NCBI RefSeq assembly: GCF_019468565.1 | Contig: NZ_CP080521.1 | Coordinates: 5,456,001 to 5,520,000 of the forward strand | Reading direction: 5' to 3' | Origin: Pseudonocardia sp. DSM 110487 | GTDB lineage: Bacteria; Actinomycetota; Actinomycetes; Mycobacteriales; Pseudonocardiaceae | Length of the DNA: 64,000 nucleotides | Shown: positions 16,237-25,229 of the stretch, one piece after another | Position numbering within the stretch: position 1 is the first letter of the stretch | Layout of the letters: every line of letters begins with the position of its first letter | Program-made: the position numbers and the translations under genes | The notes under the pieces: model-generated | The model's database searches: none | The model's input: the letters and a program-made list of their open reading frames with translations, nothing else | Told to the model about the DNA's origin: nothing

Positions 16237-19200
16237 GTGCCGCCCACCACAGTCACGCTGGACGACAAGTACACGGCCCGCCACGGCCGGGTCCTGATCT
16301 CGGGGATCCAGGCGATCGTGCGGATGGTCCTCGAGCAACGCAGGCTCGACACCGCCCGCGGCCTGGACACGCGCGCGTTCGTCAGCGGATACCAGGGTTC
16401 GCCGCTCGCCGGGCTGGACCAGGAAATGGTGCGGGCCCGGCCGTTCCTCGACGAGGCGGGCGTGGTGTTCCGACCCGGCCTCAACGAGGAGCTCGCGGCC
16501 ACCGCCGTGGCGGGCACCCAGCTGCTGCGCCAGGCCCCCGGACGGCGCCACGACGGGGTCACCGGCTTCTGGTACGGCAAGAACCCGGGCCTCGACCGGG
16601 CCGCCGACGCCATCCGCCACGGCACCCTCGCCGGCACAACCGCGCTCGGCGGAGCCGTCGCGCTGATCGGCGACGACCCCGCATGCAAGTCCTCGACCGT
16701 GCCGAGCACGTGCGAGCCGATGGCGCAGAGCCTGCTGCTTCCGCTACTCACCCCCGGATCGGTGGCCGAGATCGTCGAGCTCGGGCTGCACGCCGTGGCC
16801 ATGTCGCGCGTCAGCGGGCTCTGGACCGGCCTGAAGATCGTGGCCGACGTCGCCGACGCCGCCGCCACCGTGGACGTCGGTGCGCTCGACCTGGGCGTGC
16901 CAGTGCCCGGCCGCGCCGAGGAGGCGCCCCGCGTCCTCGTCGGCGCAACCGCCCTCGACGCCGAGCACGACGCGCTCACCCGCCGCCTCGACCTCGCCCG
17001 CGCCTACGCCCGCGCGGCCGGGCTCAACCGGATCGCCTTCACCTCGCGCTCCGCGCGGCTCGGCGTGCTCGCGTCCGGGACGTCGGCCGCGACCGTGCAA
17101 CGCGCCCTCGACGACCTCGGCCTCGACGAGGCCGCCATGGAGGCGCTCGGCCTGCGGATCATCACGCTCGCCATGCCGTTCCCGGTGGACGCCGACACGC
17201 TCGCCGACCTCACCGCCGGGCTCGACGAGGTGCTCGTCGTCGAGGACAAGGTCCCGTTCCTGGAGGACCACCTCAAGTCCGCGCTGTACGGCCGCGCGGG
17301 CACACCGCGGGTCGTCGGCCGCCACGATCCCGACGGCCGGGTGCTGCTCCCCGCCCGATCCACGCTCGGCGCCGAGGACGTGGCCGCCGCGCTGGCCGCC
17401 CGCATCGGCTCCGACCGGCTCCCCCGCACCGCGGCCGTCCACCTGCGGGCCGCAGCGCCGAAGCAGCCCTCGCGGATCGCGCTCCCGCTGGCCGCGCGCA
17501 CCCCGTTCTTCTGCTCGGGCTGCCCGCACAACACCTCCACCCGCACCAGCGACGACACGCTCGTCGGCGTCGGCATCGGCTGCCACGCCATGATCGCGCT
17601 CGACGGCGCGGGACGCGGCCACCAGCTCGGGCTCACGCAGATGGGCGGCGAGGGCGCGCAGTGGCTCGGGCTCGCCCCGTTCACCCGTGACCGGCACTTC
17701 GTGCAGAACCTCGGCGACGGCACCTTCCACCACTCCGGGTCCCTCGCCATCCGCGCGGCCGTCGCCGCCGGCGTCACCATGACCTACAAGCTGCTCTACA
17801 ACGACGCCGTCGCGATGACGGGCGGCCAGCGCGCCGAGGGCAGGCTCGACGTCCCCGCGCTCACCCGCTGGCTCGCCGTCGAGGGCGTACGCCGCATCGT
17901 CGTCACCACGGCCGATCCCGGCAGCTACCGCGGCGTCACGCTCGACCCGATCGCCACCGTCCGCCACCGCGACGACTTCGCGGACGCGGAGAAGGAGCTG
18001 GCCAGCGTGGACGGTGTCACCGTCCTGATCCACGACGACCGGTGCGCCGCGGAGGAGCGCCGCCTGCGCAAGCGCGGGAAGCTCCCCACGCCCACCGCGA
18101 AGGTCGTGATCAACGAGCGCGTGTGCGAGGGCTGCGGCGACTGCGGCCAGGTCTCCACCTGCCTGTCCGTGCAACCGGTTGACACCGAGTTCGGCCGCAA
18201 GACCCGCATCCACCAGGCCTCCTGCAACACCGACCTGTCCTGCCTCAAGGGCGACTGCCCATCGTTCCTGCTGGTCGAGCCGGGCAGCCGGGGCCCGCGG
18301 GCAATCCCGGAGCCACCGGCCGGCCTTCCCGAGCCAGAGAGCAAGCTCACCGGGGACACCGCCCTGCTCCGCATGCCCGGGATCGGGGGCACCGGCGTCG
18401 TCACCGTGTCGCAGATCCTGCAGATGGCCGCGCACCTCGACGGGCGCTACGCCGCCGGCCTGGAGCAGATCGGGCTGGCCCAGAAGGGCGGCCCGGTGGT
18501 GAGCGACGTCCGCATCGCCAAGCAGCCGGTGCGCGGGGCACTGCGCGCCTCCCGCGGCACCGCCGACGTGCTCATCGGCTTCGACCTGCTCGGCGCCGCA
18601 TCGGAGGCCAACCTCGCCGTCGCCCGCCATGGCCACACGATCGCCGTGGTGAGCTCCGCGGTGGTGCCGACGGCGGCGATGGTCACCGGACGCGTCGCCC
18701 TGCCCGGGTCCCCCGACGAAGCCCTCGACCGCATCGCCGCGGCCACCCGCCCGGACGCCGCCCTGCACGTCGACGCGCAGGGCCTGTCCGATGCGCTGTT
18801 CGGCGACCACATGCCGGCCAACATGCTGCTGATCGGCGCCGCCTTCCAGCACGGGTGCATCCCGATCGCGGCGGACGCCATCGAGCAGGCGATCCGGCTC
18901 AACGGGGCAGGCGTCGAGAAGACCCTCGCTGCCTTCCGCTGGGGCCGCGCCGCGGTGGCCGACCCGGCGGCGGTCGCGACGGCCATCGGTGCACCCGCCG
19001 CCGTCGCCGAGCCCGCGGGGTTCGCCGACGTCCTCGCCACCCGGGTCGCCGACCTCACCGGCTACCAGGACGAGCGCTACGCCGACCGGTACGCCGAGGA
19101 GGTCCAGCGCGTCGCGGCCATCGCCACCGAGCGCGCGGGGGCGGACGCGGGCGAGCGGGTGGCCGTCGCATACGCCAACGGGCTGCACAAGCTCATGGCC

Positions 19201-19653
19201 TACAAGGACGAGTACGAGGTGGCGCGGCTGCACCTCGATCCGGCCGAACAGGCCCGGCGCGACGCCGAGTTCGGCCCGGACGCCGCCGTCTCGGTGCTCC
19301 TGCACCCACCGGTCCTGCGCGCGCTCGGCATGACCCGCAAGATCAGGCTGCGGCGCACGGCAGGCCCCGTGTTCCGCGCGCTGCGCGCCGCCCGCCGCCT
19401 GCGGGGCACCCCGCTCGACCCGTTCGGCCGCGCCGAGGTCCGCCGCGTCGAGCGTGCACTCGTCGTGGAATACCAGACGCTGGTCCGCGAGGCCCTCGGC
19501 CACCTGCGGCCGGACACCGCAGAGGCCGTCGCAGAGCTCGTCGCCCTGCCGGACGTGATCCGCGGCTACGAGGAGATCAAGCTGCGCAACGTCTCCGCGT
19601 TCCGGGAAAAGGCCGCCGCCGCGCTCGCGGATCTGGCAACCTCGTCCCCGTAG
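16237..19653 (+). CDS. Indolepyruvate:ferredoxin oxidoreductase, fused alpha/gamma type
   Basis: About 1138 residues from GTG 16237 (GGAGG 7 bases upstream). It oxidatively decarboxylates aryl- or branched-chain 2-oxo acids to acyl-CoA, reducing ferredoxin. The N-terminus resembles the pyrimidine-binding domain (VSGYQGSPLAGLDQEM; PGLNEELAATAVAGTQL). The thiamine-pyrophosphate region is near 446 (VGIGCHAMIALDG), Fe-S cysteines near 629-665 (VCEGCGDCGQVSTC, SCNTDLSCLKGDC), and the gamma domain begins near 716 (PGIGGTGVVTVSQIL). The C-terminal DUF6537-like region completes the fused form usual in aerobic proteobacteria and actinobacteria. Probable role: phenylalanine, tryptophan or leucine breakdown. 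Divergent from an Lrp regulator. Confidence 0.92.
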   Translation: MPPTTVTLDDKYTARHGRVLISGIQAIVRMVLEQRRLDTARGLDTRAFVSGYQGSPLAGLDQEMVRARPFLDEAGVVFRPGLNEELAATAVAGTQLLRQAPGRRHDGVTGFWYGKNPGLDRAADAIRHGTLAGTTALGGAVALIGDDPACKSSTVPSTCEPMAQSLLLPLLTPGSVAEIVELGLHAVAMSRVSGLWTGLKIVADVADAAATVDVGALDLGVPVPGRAEEAPRVLVGATALDAEHDALTRRLDLARAYARAAGLNRIAFTSRSARLGVLASGTSAATVQRALDDLGLDEAAMEALGLRIITLAMPFPVDADTLADLTAGLDEVLVVEDKVPFLEDHLKSALYGRAGTPRVVGRHDPDGRVLLPARSTLGAEDVAAALAARIGSDRLPRTAAVHLRAAAPKQPSRIALPLAARTPFFCSGCPHNTSTRTSDDTLVGVGIGCHAMIALDGAGRGHQLGLTQMGGEGAQWLGLAPFTRDRHFVQNLGDGTFHHSGSLAIRAAVAAGVTMTYKLLYNDAVAMTGGQRAEGRLDVPALTRWLAVEGVRRIVVTTADPGSYRGVTLDPIATVRHRDDFADAEKELASVDGVTVLIHDDRCAAEERRLRKRGKLPTPTAKVVINERVCEGCGDCGQVSTCLSVQPVDTEFGRKTRIHQASCNTDLSCLKGDCPSFLLVEPGSRGPRAIPEPPAGLPEPESKLTGDTALLRMPGIGGTGVVTVSQILQMAAHLDGRYAAGLEQIGLAQKGGPVVSDVRIAKQPVRGALRASRGTADVLIGFDLLGAASEANLAVARHGHTIAVVSSAVVPTAAMVTGRVALPGSPDEALDRIAAATRPDAALHVDAQGLSDALFGDHMPANMLLIGAAFQHGCIPIAADAIEQAIRLNGAGVEKTLAAFRWGRAAVADPAAVATAIGAPAAVAEPAGFADVLATRVADLTGYQDERYADRYAEEVQRVAAIATERAGADAGERVAVAYANGLHKLMAYKDEYEVARLHLDPAEQARRDAEFGPDAAVSVLLHPPVLRALGMTRKIRLRRTAGPVFRALRAARRLRGTPLDPFGRAEVRRVERALVVEYQTLVREALGHLRPDTAEAVAELVALPDVIRGYEEIKLRNVSAFREKAAAALADLATSSP

Positions 19654-19674
19654 TCCGGGAGTCGAGGGGGGCCG

Positions 19675-21339
19675 GTGATCGACCTGCCGGGCCGCCCCAG
19701 CGCGTGGCACGTGCTCTGGTGGCTGGTCGTGCGCCAGCGCGGGCGGGTGGCCGCCGGCTCGGTGTTCGCCTCGGTCGGGATGTCGAGCATGGCGCTGGCG
19801 CCGTACCTGCTCGGCCGAGCCGTCGACGACGGGCTGGCCAGGGGCGACTGGCCGGCACTCGCCGCCTGGACGGGGGCGCTCCTCGCCGCCGGGGTCGCCA
19901 CCGCCGCCCTGTCCATCCTCCGCCACCGCACCATGTCCCGGGTGCGGATGGACGGGACCTTCCGCATCTCCCGCACCGTGCTGGAGCACGCCACCCGGCT
20001 CGGCGCCGCGCTGGCGAGCCGCACCACCACGGGCGAGGTCGTCAGCATCGGCCTCGGCGACGTCATCACCGTGAGTACCGCGCTGACCGTCGCAGGCCCC
20101 AGCGTCGGGGCGGTGGTCACCTACCTCGTGGTGGCCGGGCTGATGATGGCGATCTCGCCGCTGCTGGCCGCCGTCGTGCTGCTCGGGGTCCCGTTGCTGA
20201 CGGTGCTCGTCGGACCGCTCGTCGGCCGGCTGCGAGCGCTCGAGACCGCGTACCGGATCCAGCAGAGCACGCTCACCGCCCAGCTGCTCGACATCGTCGG
20301 CGGGCTGCGCGTGCTGGCCGGCCTCGGCGGCGAGGACCTCATGGCCCGGCGCTACCGGCACGGCTCCCGCGCCCTGCGCGGCGAGGGCTACCGGGTCGGC
20401 ACGATCAGCAGCTGGATCGAGGCGGTCGGCGCCGGGCTGCCGGTGCTGTTCGTCGGCGGCGTGACGTGGATCGCCGCCCGCACGGCCGCGGCCGGCGGGA
20501 TGAGCGTCGGCGACCTGCTCGCCGTCTACGGGTACGCCGCGCTCCTCGCGATCCCGGTCGGCGCCCTCATCGAGGGAGCCCACCAGCTCAGCCGCGGATG
20601 GGTGGCCGCGAACCGGGTTGCCCGCTTCCTCGCCATCGAACCCCGCCCGGTCGCCGGCACGCCCGGCCCGCCCGCCCCGGCCGTGCTGCACGATCCCGAG
20701 TCCGGTGTGGACGTGGCGCCGGGCGCGTTCACCGCGCTGGTGAGCGACCGGCCCGCCGAAGCCGCCGCGGTGGTCGACCGGCTCGGCGGGTTCGCCGAGC
20801 CACAGGCGACCTGGGGCGGGCACCGGTTCGGCACGATCGCCGCCGAGGAGGTCCGGGAGCGCGTCATGGTCGCCGACCCGGACGCCGCGCTCTTCGCAGG
20901 CCCGCTGCGCGAGGTCCTCGCCGGCCGCGCCGACCCGGACGACCGCACGATCGAGCAGGCGGTCGAGGCGGCGGCCGCCGAGGACGTGGTGCACGGGCTG
21001 CCGGCCGGGCTCGACGGCCACGTCGACGGCGAGGGACGGAACCTGTCGGGCGGCCAGCGCCAGCGCGTGCGCCTGGCAAGGGCGCTGGTCGCGGATCCTG
21101 AGGTGCTGCTGGCCGTCGAGCCCACCTCGGCGCTCGACGCGCACACCGAGGCCGCGGTGGCGGCCGGGCTGCGCGCCGCGCGGCTCGGGCGCACGACGCT
21201 CGTCACCACCACCTCACCGCTGCTCCTCGCCCATGCCGACACGGTGTTCCTGCTGATCGGGGGGCGCGTGGTCACTACCGGAACCCACGACGACCTGCTC
21301 GCCACCGAGCCCCGCTATCAGGCGGTGGTGGCCAGATGA
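19675..21339 (+). CDS. ABC exporter half-transporter with degenerate nucleotide-binding site
   Basis: 554 residues, six-helix type I exporter membrane domain (about 15-320) followed by an ATPase domain. The ATPase is unusual: the Walker A position (near residue 353) reads ALVSDRPAEAAAVV, without the GxxGxGKS/T loop, and Walker B reads LLAVEPTSALD with Val where the Mg-binding Asp should be. The signature LSGGQRQR (near 457) is intact. It therefore cannot hydrolyse ATP by itself but can complete the site of a partner. The partner is the next gene, which starts inside this stop codon (ATGA). GTG start with GGGGGG upstream, 21 bases after the oxidoreductase gene. Substrate unknown. Confidence 0.9.
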   Translation: MIDLPGRPSAWHVLWWLVVRQRGRVAAGSVFASVGMSSMALAPYLLGRAVDDGLARGDWPALAAWTGALLAAGVATAALSILRHRTMSRVRMDGTFRISRTVLEHATRLGAALASRTTTGEVVSIGLGDVITVSTALTVAGPSVGAVVTYLVVAGLMMAISPLLAAVVLLGVPLLTVLVGPLVGRLRALETAYRIQQSTLTAQLLDIVGGLRVLAGLGGEDLMARRYRHGSRALRGEGYRVGTISSWIEAVGAGLPVLFVGGVTWIAARTAAAGGMSVGDLLAVYGYAALLAIPVGALIEGAHQLSRGWVAANRVARFLAIEPRPVAGTPGPPAPAVLHDPESGVDVAPGAFTALVSDRPAEAAAVVDRLGGFAEPQATWGGHRFGTIAAEEVRERVMVADPDAALFAGPLREVLAGRADPDDRTIEQAVEAAAAEDVVHGLPAGLDGHVDGEGRNLSGGQRQRVRLARALVADPEVLLAVEPTSALDAHTEAAVAAGLRAARLGRTTLVTTTSPLLLAHADTVFLLIGGRVVTTGTHDDLLATEPRYQAVVAR

Positions 21340-23081
21340 CCCTTCCCGTGGCCACACCCGGTGCCGCGCGCAGGGCCGCCCTGCGGCTGGTGCGGGCCGA
21401 CGCCCGCGCCGTCACCGCGATGGTCGCGCTCAACGCACTGGCCGCCGCCGCGGGTCTCGCCGGCCCGTGGCTCGTGGGCCGCATCGTCGACGCGGTCAGC
21501 GCAGGGAGCGGGCCGGAGGACGTCGACCAGCTCGCGCTGGGCATCGTCGCCTGCGCGCTTGCCCAGCTCCTGCTGGCCCGCCAGGCACGGTGGGTCGCAC
21601 ACCGGTTCGGCGAGCGCTCCCTCTCCCGGGTTCGGGAGCGGTACGTCGAGCGCGTGCTCGCCCTGCCCACCGGGGTGGTGGAAGGCGCGGGCGCAGGCGA
21701 GATCGCAGCCCGCGGCACCGGGGACGTCGCCGTCGTGGCCGCCACCCTGCGCGACGCCGGACCGGATCTCTTCGTTGCCGCCGTCCAGGCGCTCTTCCTG
21801 CTCGCCGCCGTGCTGGTCGTGGCGCCCCCGCTGGGCGTGTGCGGCCTGGTCGGCCTGGTCGGGATGTGGTTCGCGGTCCGCTGGTACCTGCGCCGCGCCC
21901 ACGCCGCATACCTCGCGGAGGGCGCCGCGGCGTCCGCGCTCGCCGAGGTGCTCACCGCCACCGTGGCCGGGGCACGCACGGTGGAGGCGCTGCGGCTGCA
22001 GGACCCCCGGATCGGCGCCTGCCGGGACGCGATCGAGGCCAGCAGGCGCACGCGGGAGCGCACGCTCGCGCTGCGCAGCGTGCTGTTCCCGGCCGTGGAC
22101 GTCTGCCACGTCGTCCCGGTGGCCGTGGTCCTGCTGGTAGGCGGCCCCCTCCTCGCCCACGGCGCGACGACACTTGGCGAGGTGGCCGCCGCCGCGCTCT
22201 ACCTGCAGCAACTGGCCACCCCGCTGAACACGATCATGTGGCGCGTCGAGCAGCTGCAGAGCAGCACCGCCGCCTTCGCCCGCGTCGAGGGCATCGCCGC
22301 CGGCGCACCCGCGCCGCCGACCAGGGAAGCGCCGCGCGGCGAACGCGTGGCCGTCCGGGACGTGCACTTCGGCTACCCGGGCCGCGATCGCGAGGCCCTG
22401 CGCAGTGTGGACCTCGACCCGCGCCCCGGCGAGCGGATCGCGCTGGTCGGGCCGTCCGGTGCGGGCAAGTCGACCCTCGGACGCCTCCTGGCCGGGCTGG
22501 ACGCGCCCCGCACCGGTGCGGTCACCGTCGGCGGCGTGCCCATCGCCGGCCTCGACCGCGCGGAGCGCCGCCGCCACGTCGTGCTCGTCACCCAGGAGCA
22601 CCACGTGTTCCTCGGCACCGTTCGCGACAACCTCCTCCTCGCGGCCCCCACCGCCGACGACCGCGCGCTGCGGACCGCGCTCGCCACCGCCGGATGCCGG
22701 GTCGACGAGCTCTCCGACGGCCTCGACACCCCGCTCGGGCCGGGAGGGCACCAGCAGGGCGGCGCCCTCGCCCAGCAGCTCGCACTCGCCCGCGTGGTGC
22801 TCGCGGACCCGCACACCGTGGTGCTGGACGAGGCGACAGCACTCCTCGACCCGGCTACCGCCCGCAGCACCGAACGGGCCCTCGCGGCCGCCATCGCCGG
22901 GCGGACCGTCGTGGCCATCGCCCACCGGCTCCACACCGCCCACGACGCCGACCGGGTGGCGGTGATGCAGGACGGGCGCATCACGGAGCTGGGCACCCAC
23001 GACGAGCTCGTCGCGGGCGGCGGCGCGTACGCCGCGCTCTGGCGGTCATGGCACGGGCATCACGAGCGCACGGCCAGGTGA
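21336..23081 (+). CDS. ABC exporter half-transporter, catalytic partner
   Basis: 581 residues: six-helix exporter domain then ATPase domain. Walker A GPSGAGKST (near 372) and Walker B VVLDEATALLD (near 496) are intact and an H-loop follows (IAHRLHT). The signature is degenerate: GPGGHQQGGALAQQLALAR replaces the LSGGQ-type motif. Together with the preceding gene this gives a heterodimer with one good composite ATP site (this Walker A plus the partner's LSGGQ) and one dead site, as in TM287/288-like and BmrCD exporters. 4-bp overlap with the partner gene. Likely lipid, peptide or drug export. Confidence 0.92.
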   Translation: MTLPVATPGAARRAALRLVRADARAVTAMVALNALAAAAGLAGPWLVGRIVDAVSAGSGPEDVDQLALGIVACALAQLLLARQARWVAHRFGERSLSRVRERYVERVLALPTGVVEGAGAGEIAARGTGDVAVVAATLRDAGPDLFVAAVQALFLLAAVLVVAPPLGVCGLVGLVGMWFAVRWYLRRAHAAYLAEGAAASALAEVLTATVAGARTVEALRLQDPRIGACRDAIEASRRTRERTLALRSVLFPAVDVCHVVPVAVVLLVGGPLLAHGATTLGEVAAAALYLQQLATPLNTIMWRVEQLQSSTAAFARVEGIAAGAPAPPTREAPRGERVAVRDVHFGYPGRDREALRSVDLDPRPGERIALVGPSGAGKSTLGRLLAGLDAPRTGAVTVGGVPIAGLDRAERRRHVVLVTQEHHVFLGTVRDNLLLAAPTADDRALRTALATAGCRVDELSDGLDTPLGPGGHQQGGALAQQLALARVVLADPHTVVLDEATALLDPATARSTERALAAAIAGRTVVAIAHRLHTAHDADRVAVMQDGRITELGTHDELVAGGGAYAALWRSWHGHHERTAR

Positions 23082-23171
23082 CAAGGGCCTTGGCACGGGC
23101 CCATATGCACGTCCCACACCCCTGCGTGCAGGATGATCTCGACCATGCAGACCGGTCGGGAGCCGCGGTCG

Positions 23172-23196
23172 CAAACGCCGCGGCGTTCGGCGTTTG
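23172..23196. terminator. Hairpin between the ABC exporter genes and the L,D-transpeptidase gene
   Basis: CAAACGCCG (23172-23180) and CGGCGTTTG (23188-23196) are perfect 9-bp arms with a 7-base loop. It lies 91 bases after the exporter stop and 50 bases before the next ATG. No T-tract follows. Either an intrinsic-like terminator or a regulatory palindrome for the next gene. Confidence 0.5.
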
Positions 23197-23245
23197 GGCG
23201 GTCACTCCTCCGGGCATGATCGTTTCAGGACCCGAGGAGTACACG

Positions 23246-24112
23246 ATGACCGCCGGCCCCGCCGCCGCCGAACAAAGACACGAGACCCGTTCACCTGTCC
23301 GGCTCGCGGTCACGCTGGTGATCGCGAGCGGTCTGACGCTCACCGGCGCCTGCGGAAGCCCGGTGACGCCCTCCCCCGGTTCCCTCCCGTCCGCGGCCGC
23401 GCCGGCAACCACGCCACCTCCGTTCTCGCCCACGGCACCTCCGACGTCGGCACCGTCCACGGCGGCACCACCCGCACCGTCCACCTCCACGCCGCCCGCG
23501 CCGGAGGCCGCCGACGCGGTGCTGCGCCTCGAGTCGTCCGGCCCCGCCGTGCAGGAGCTCCAGCAGCGCCTGTCGGGCCTCGGCTTCTGGGTGGGCGAGC
23601 TCGACGGCCACTACGGGCAGCTCACCCGCCAGGCCGTCATGGCGTTCCAGAAGGCCGAAGGGCTCGACCGCGACGGGGTCGCCGGCCCCGACACCCGCGG
23701 GAAGCTCCCCACCGCGGCGCGGCCGGCGCCCCGCACCGCCGAGGGCGACCACATCGAGGTCGACCTCGAGCGGCAGCTGCTGCTCGTGGTGCGGGGCGGC
23801 GAGGTGCAGTGGGCGTTCAACACCTCGACCGGAAACGGGGAGGCCTACGACCGCCCCTCCGGCGGCACCGGTGTGGCGCGCACCCCGCGCGGCGACTTCG
23901 AGATCGAGCGCCAGATCAACGGCGTGCGTGAGGCCGACCTGGGTGTGCTCTACCGGCCCAAGTACTTCCACGGCGGCATCGCCGTGCACGGGTCGGGCAG
24001 CGTTCCCGCACAGCCGGCCTCGCACGGCTGCGTGCGCCTGACCAACGCTGCCATGGACCTGCTGTGGGCCAGCGACGTGGCCCCGGTGGGCACCGAGGTG
24101 CACGTCTACTGA
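23246..24112 (+). CDS. L,D-transpeptidase lipoprotein with peptidoglycan-binding domain
   Basis: 288 residues from ATG 23246 (GAGGAG well spaced). The signal sequence ends in LTGAC, a lipobox, so the protein should be anchored outside the membrane. A long Pro/Thr/Ala/Ser-rich linker (about 45-90) spans the cell wall. Then come a PG_binding_1 domain (LESSGPAVQELQQRLSGLG; GVAGPDTRGKL) and a YkuD domain (about 170-288) ending in the catalytic HG...SHGCVRL motif with the active Cys. The enzyme makes 3-3 peptide crosslinks or attaches proteins to peptidoglycan, giving crosslinks insensitive to most penicillins. It stands alone after the ABC exporter genes. Confidence 0.93.
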   Translation: MTAGPAAAEQRHETRSPVRLAVTLVIASGLTLTGACGSPVTPSPGSLPSAAAPATTPPPFSPTAPPTSAPSTAAPPAPSTSTPPAPEAADAVLRLESSGPAVQELQQRLSGLGFWVGELDGHYGQLTRQAVMAFQKAEGLDRDGVAGPDTRGKLPTAARPAPRTAEGDHIEVDLERQLLLVVRGGEVQWAFNTSTGNGEAYDRPSGGTGVARTPRGDFEIERQINGVREADLGVLYRPKYFHGGIAVHGSGSVPAQPASHGCVRLTNAAMDLLWASDVAPVGTEVHVY

Positions 24113-24126
24113 CGCCGGCCGTACCG

Positions 24127-24534
24127 CTACCCGAGCACGGCCACCGCCTCCACCTCGACCAGCAGGTCGGGCTCGCCGAGCGCGGTGACCCCGAGCAGGG
24201 TGATGGGGCGGACCGGGTCGAACCCGAGGCGCTCCGCGGCGCGCATCGCCCCCGCCACCAGCTCGGGCATGCGCTCGCTCGACCAGTCGACGACGTAGAC
24301 CGTGAGCTTGGCGACGTCGGCGAACGTGGCCCCCGCGGCGGCGAGAGCGGTGGCGAGGTTGAGATAGGCCTGCTCGGTCTGGGCCGCCAGATCGCCCGCG
24401 CCGACCCGGCCACCGTCGGCGGTGCGAGCGACCTGGCCGGACACGTACACCAGGCGGCTGCCCGACGCGACCCCCACCTGCGCATATCCCTGTGGCTGCG
24501 GCAACCCCTCCGGGTTGATCAGTTCGACCGGCAC
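24127..24534 (-). CDS. RidA family protein
   Basis: 135 residues, YjgF/YER057c/UK114 fold. It begins PVELINPEGLPQPQGYAQ, followed by RLVYVSGQVA, QTEQAYLNLATALAAAGA and the C-terminal LVEVEAVAVL. RidA proteins hydrolyse reactive enamine/imine intermediates such as 2-aminoacrylate; many paralogues have other hydrolase roles, and here the Arg of the IEIEAVA-(R) motif is not evident in the closing strand, so the substrate is uncertain. GTG 24534 with GAGAGG at -7; the frame is open further upstream but not coding-like. Convergent with the transpeptidase gene (14 bases). Confidence 0.85.
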   Translation of the reverse strand: MPVELINPEGLPQPQGYAQVGVASGSRLVYVSGQVARTADGGRVGAGDLAAQTEQAYLNLATALAAAGATFADVAKLTVYVVDWSSERMPELVAGAMRAAERLGFDPVRPITLLGVTALGEPDLLVEVEAVAVLG

Positions 24535-24719
24535 CGGCCCACCTCTCGTTCGTCGGATGTGACGCCACCATCCGAGCACAGGGCCCCGACACTTCGGCTC
24601 GGGCAACTCAAACCGCCCATTAATGCATGAAACGGGCTCTACCGACGATCCGGACAAACATCGTAAACTGGTCACGTCGATCGACCGCCAGCACGTCACG
24701 TGAGGAGGGCAGGGCGCGC

Positions 24720-25088
24720 ATGCCCCCGCCGCCGCCGGCTTCAGGCCCGGACGAGCCGCGTGCGCTCTCGCCCCGCGAACGGGAGATCCTGGCCGGCATC
24801 GAGCACGACCTCGACACGAGCGCCCCCGGGCTCGCCCGCGAGATGGCCCACCCCACGACCGTCGCGCCACCGGTGCCGGCAGGCGCCGTGGAGGCGGGGT
24901 TCCTCGCCCTCTCGCTCTTCGTCGTGCTGGCCGCGGCCGGACTGGTACCCGGTGTCGTGTGGGCGCTGCTCGCGGTGATCGGCTCCATGATCGTGGTGCC
25001 CTGGGCGATGCTGCGGGCCTTCGAGAAGTTCGAGCGTGGCCCGGACACGGAGAGCGACGACACGGGACGCGGCGACCCGGATCGGTGA
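24720..25088 (+). CDS. DUF3040 small membrane protein
   Basis: 122 residues from ATG 24720 with GAGGAGGG upstream. After a short proline run comes LSPREREILAGIEHDLDTSA, the hallmark of DUF3040 proteins. Two hydrophobic segments follow (AGFLALSLFVVLAAAGLVPG and VWALLAVIGSMIVVPWAML) and an acidic tail. DUF3040 proteins are actinobacterial and uncharacterised. Divergent from ridA over a 185-bp gap containing AT-rich DNA (near 24620-24670) that probably holds the promoters. Confidence 0.85.
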   Translation: MPPPPPASGPDEPRALSPREREILAGIEHDLDTSAPGLAREMAHPTTVAPPVPAGAVEAGFLALSLFVVLAAAGLVPGVVWALLAVIGSMIVVPWAMLRAFEKFERGPDTESDDTGRGDPDR

Positions 25089-25229
25089 CGCTCGACCCGG
25101 CATCGGCGGGGCCAAGAGCGGACAGATCCGGCACTCAGGCAGGATGTGCCGTCGACAGGCATCGTTCGGATGCCGTCCATGCTCCGTTCACGATGGTGTA
25201 GTAGGGCGACGTTTCTTGGGGGCGCGCAG

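Noticed and set aside
16744..21144. Very long antisense open frame (1466 codons) opposite the oxidoreductase and ABC genes
   Set aside because: Low-complexity Arg/Gly/Asp/Glu/His composition typical of the antisense of GC-rich genes; no domain, while the opposite strand encodes clear families.
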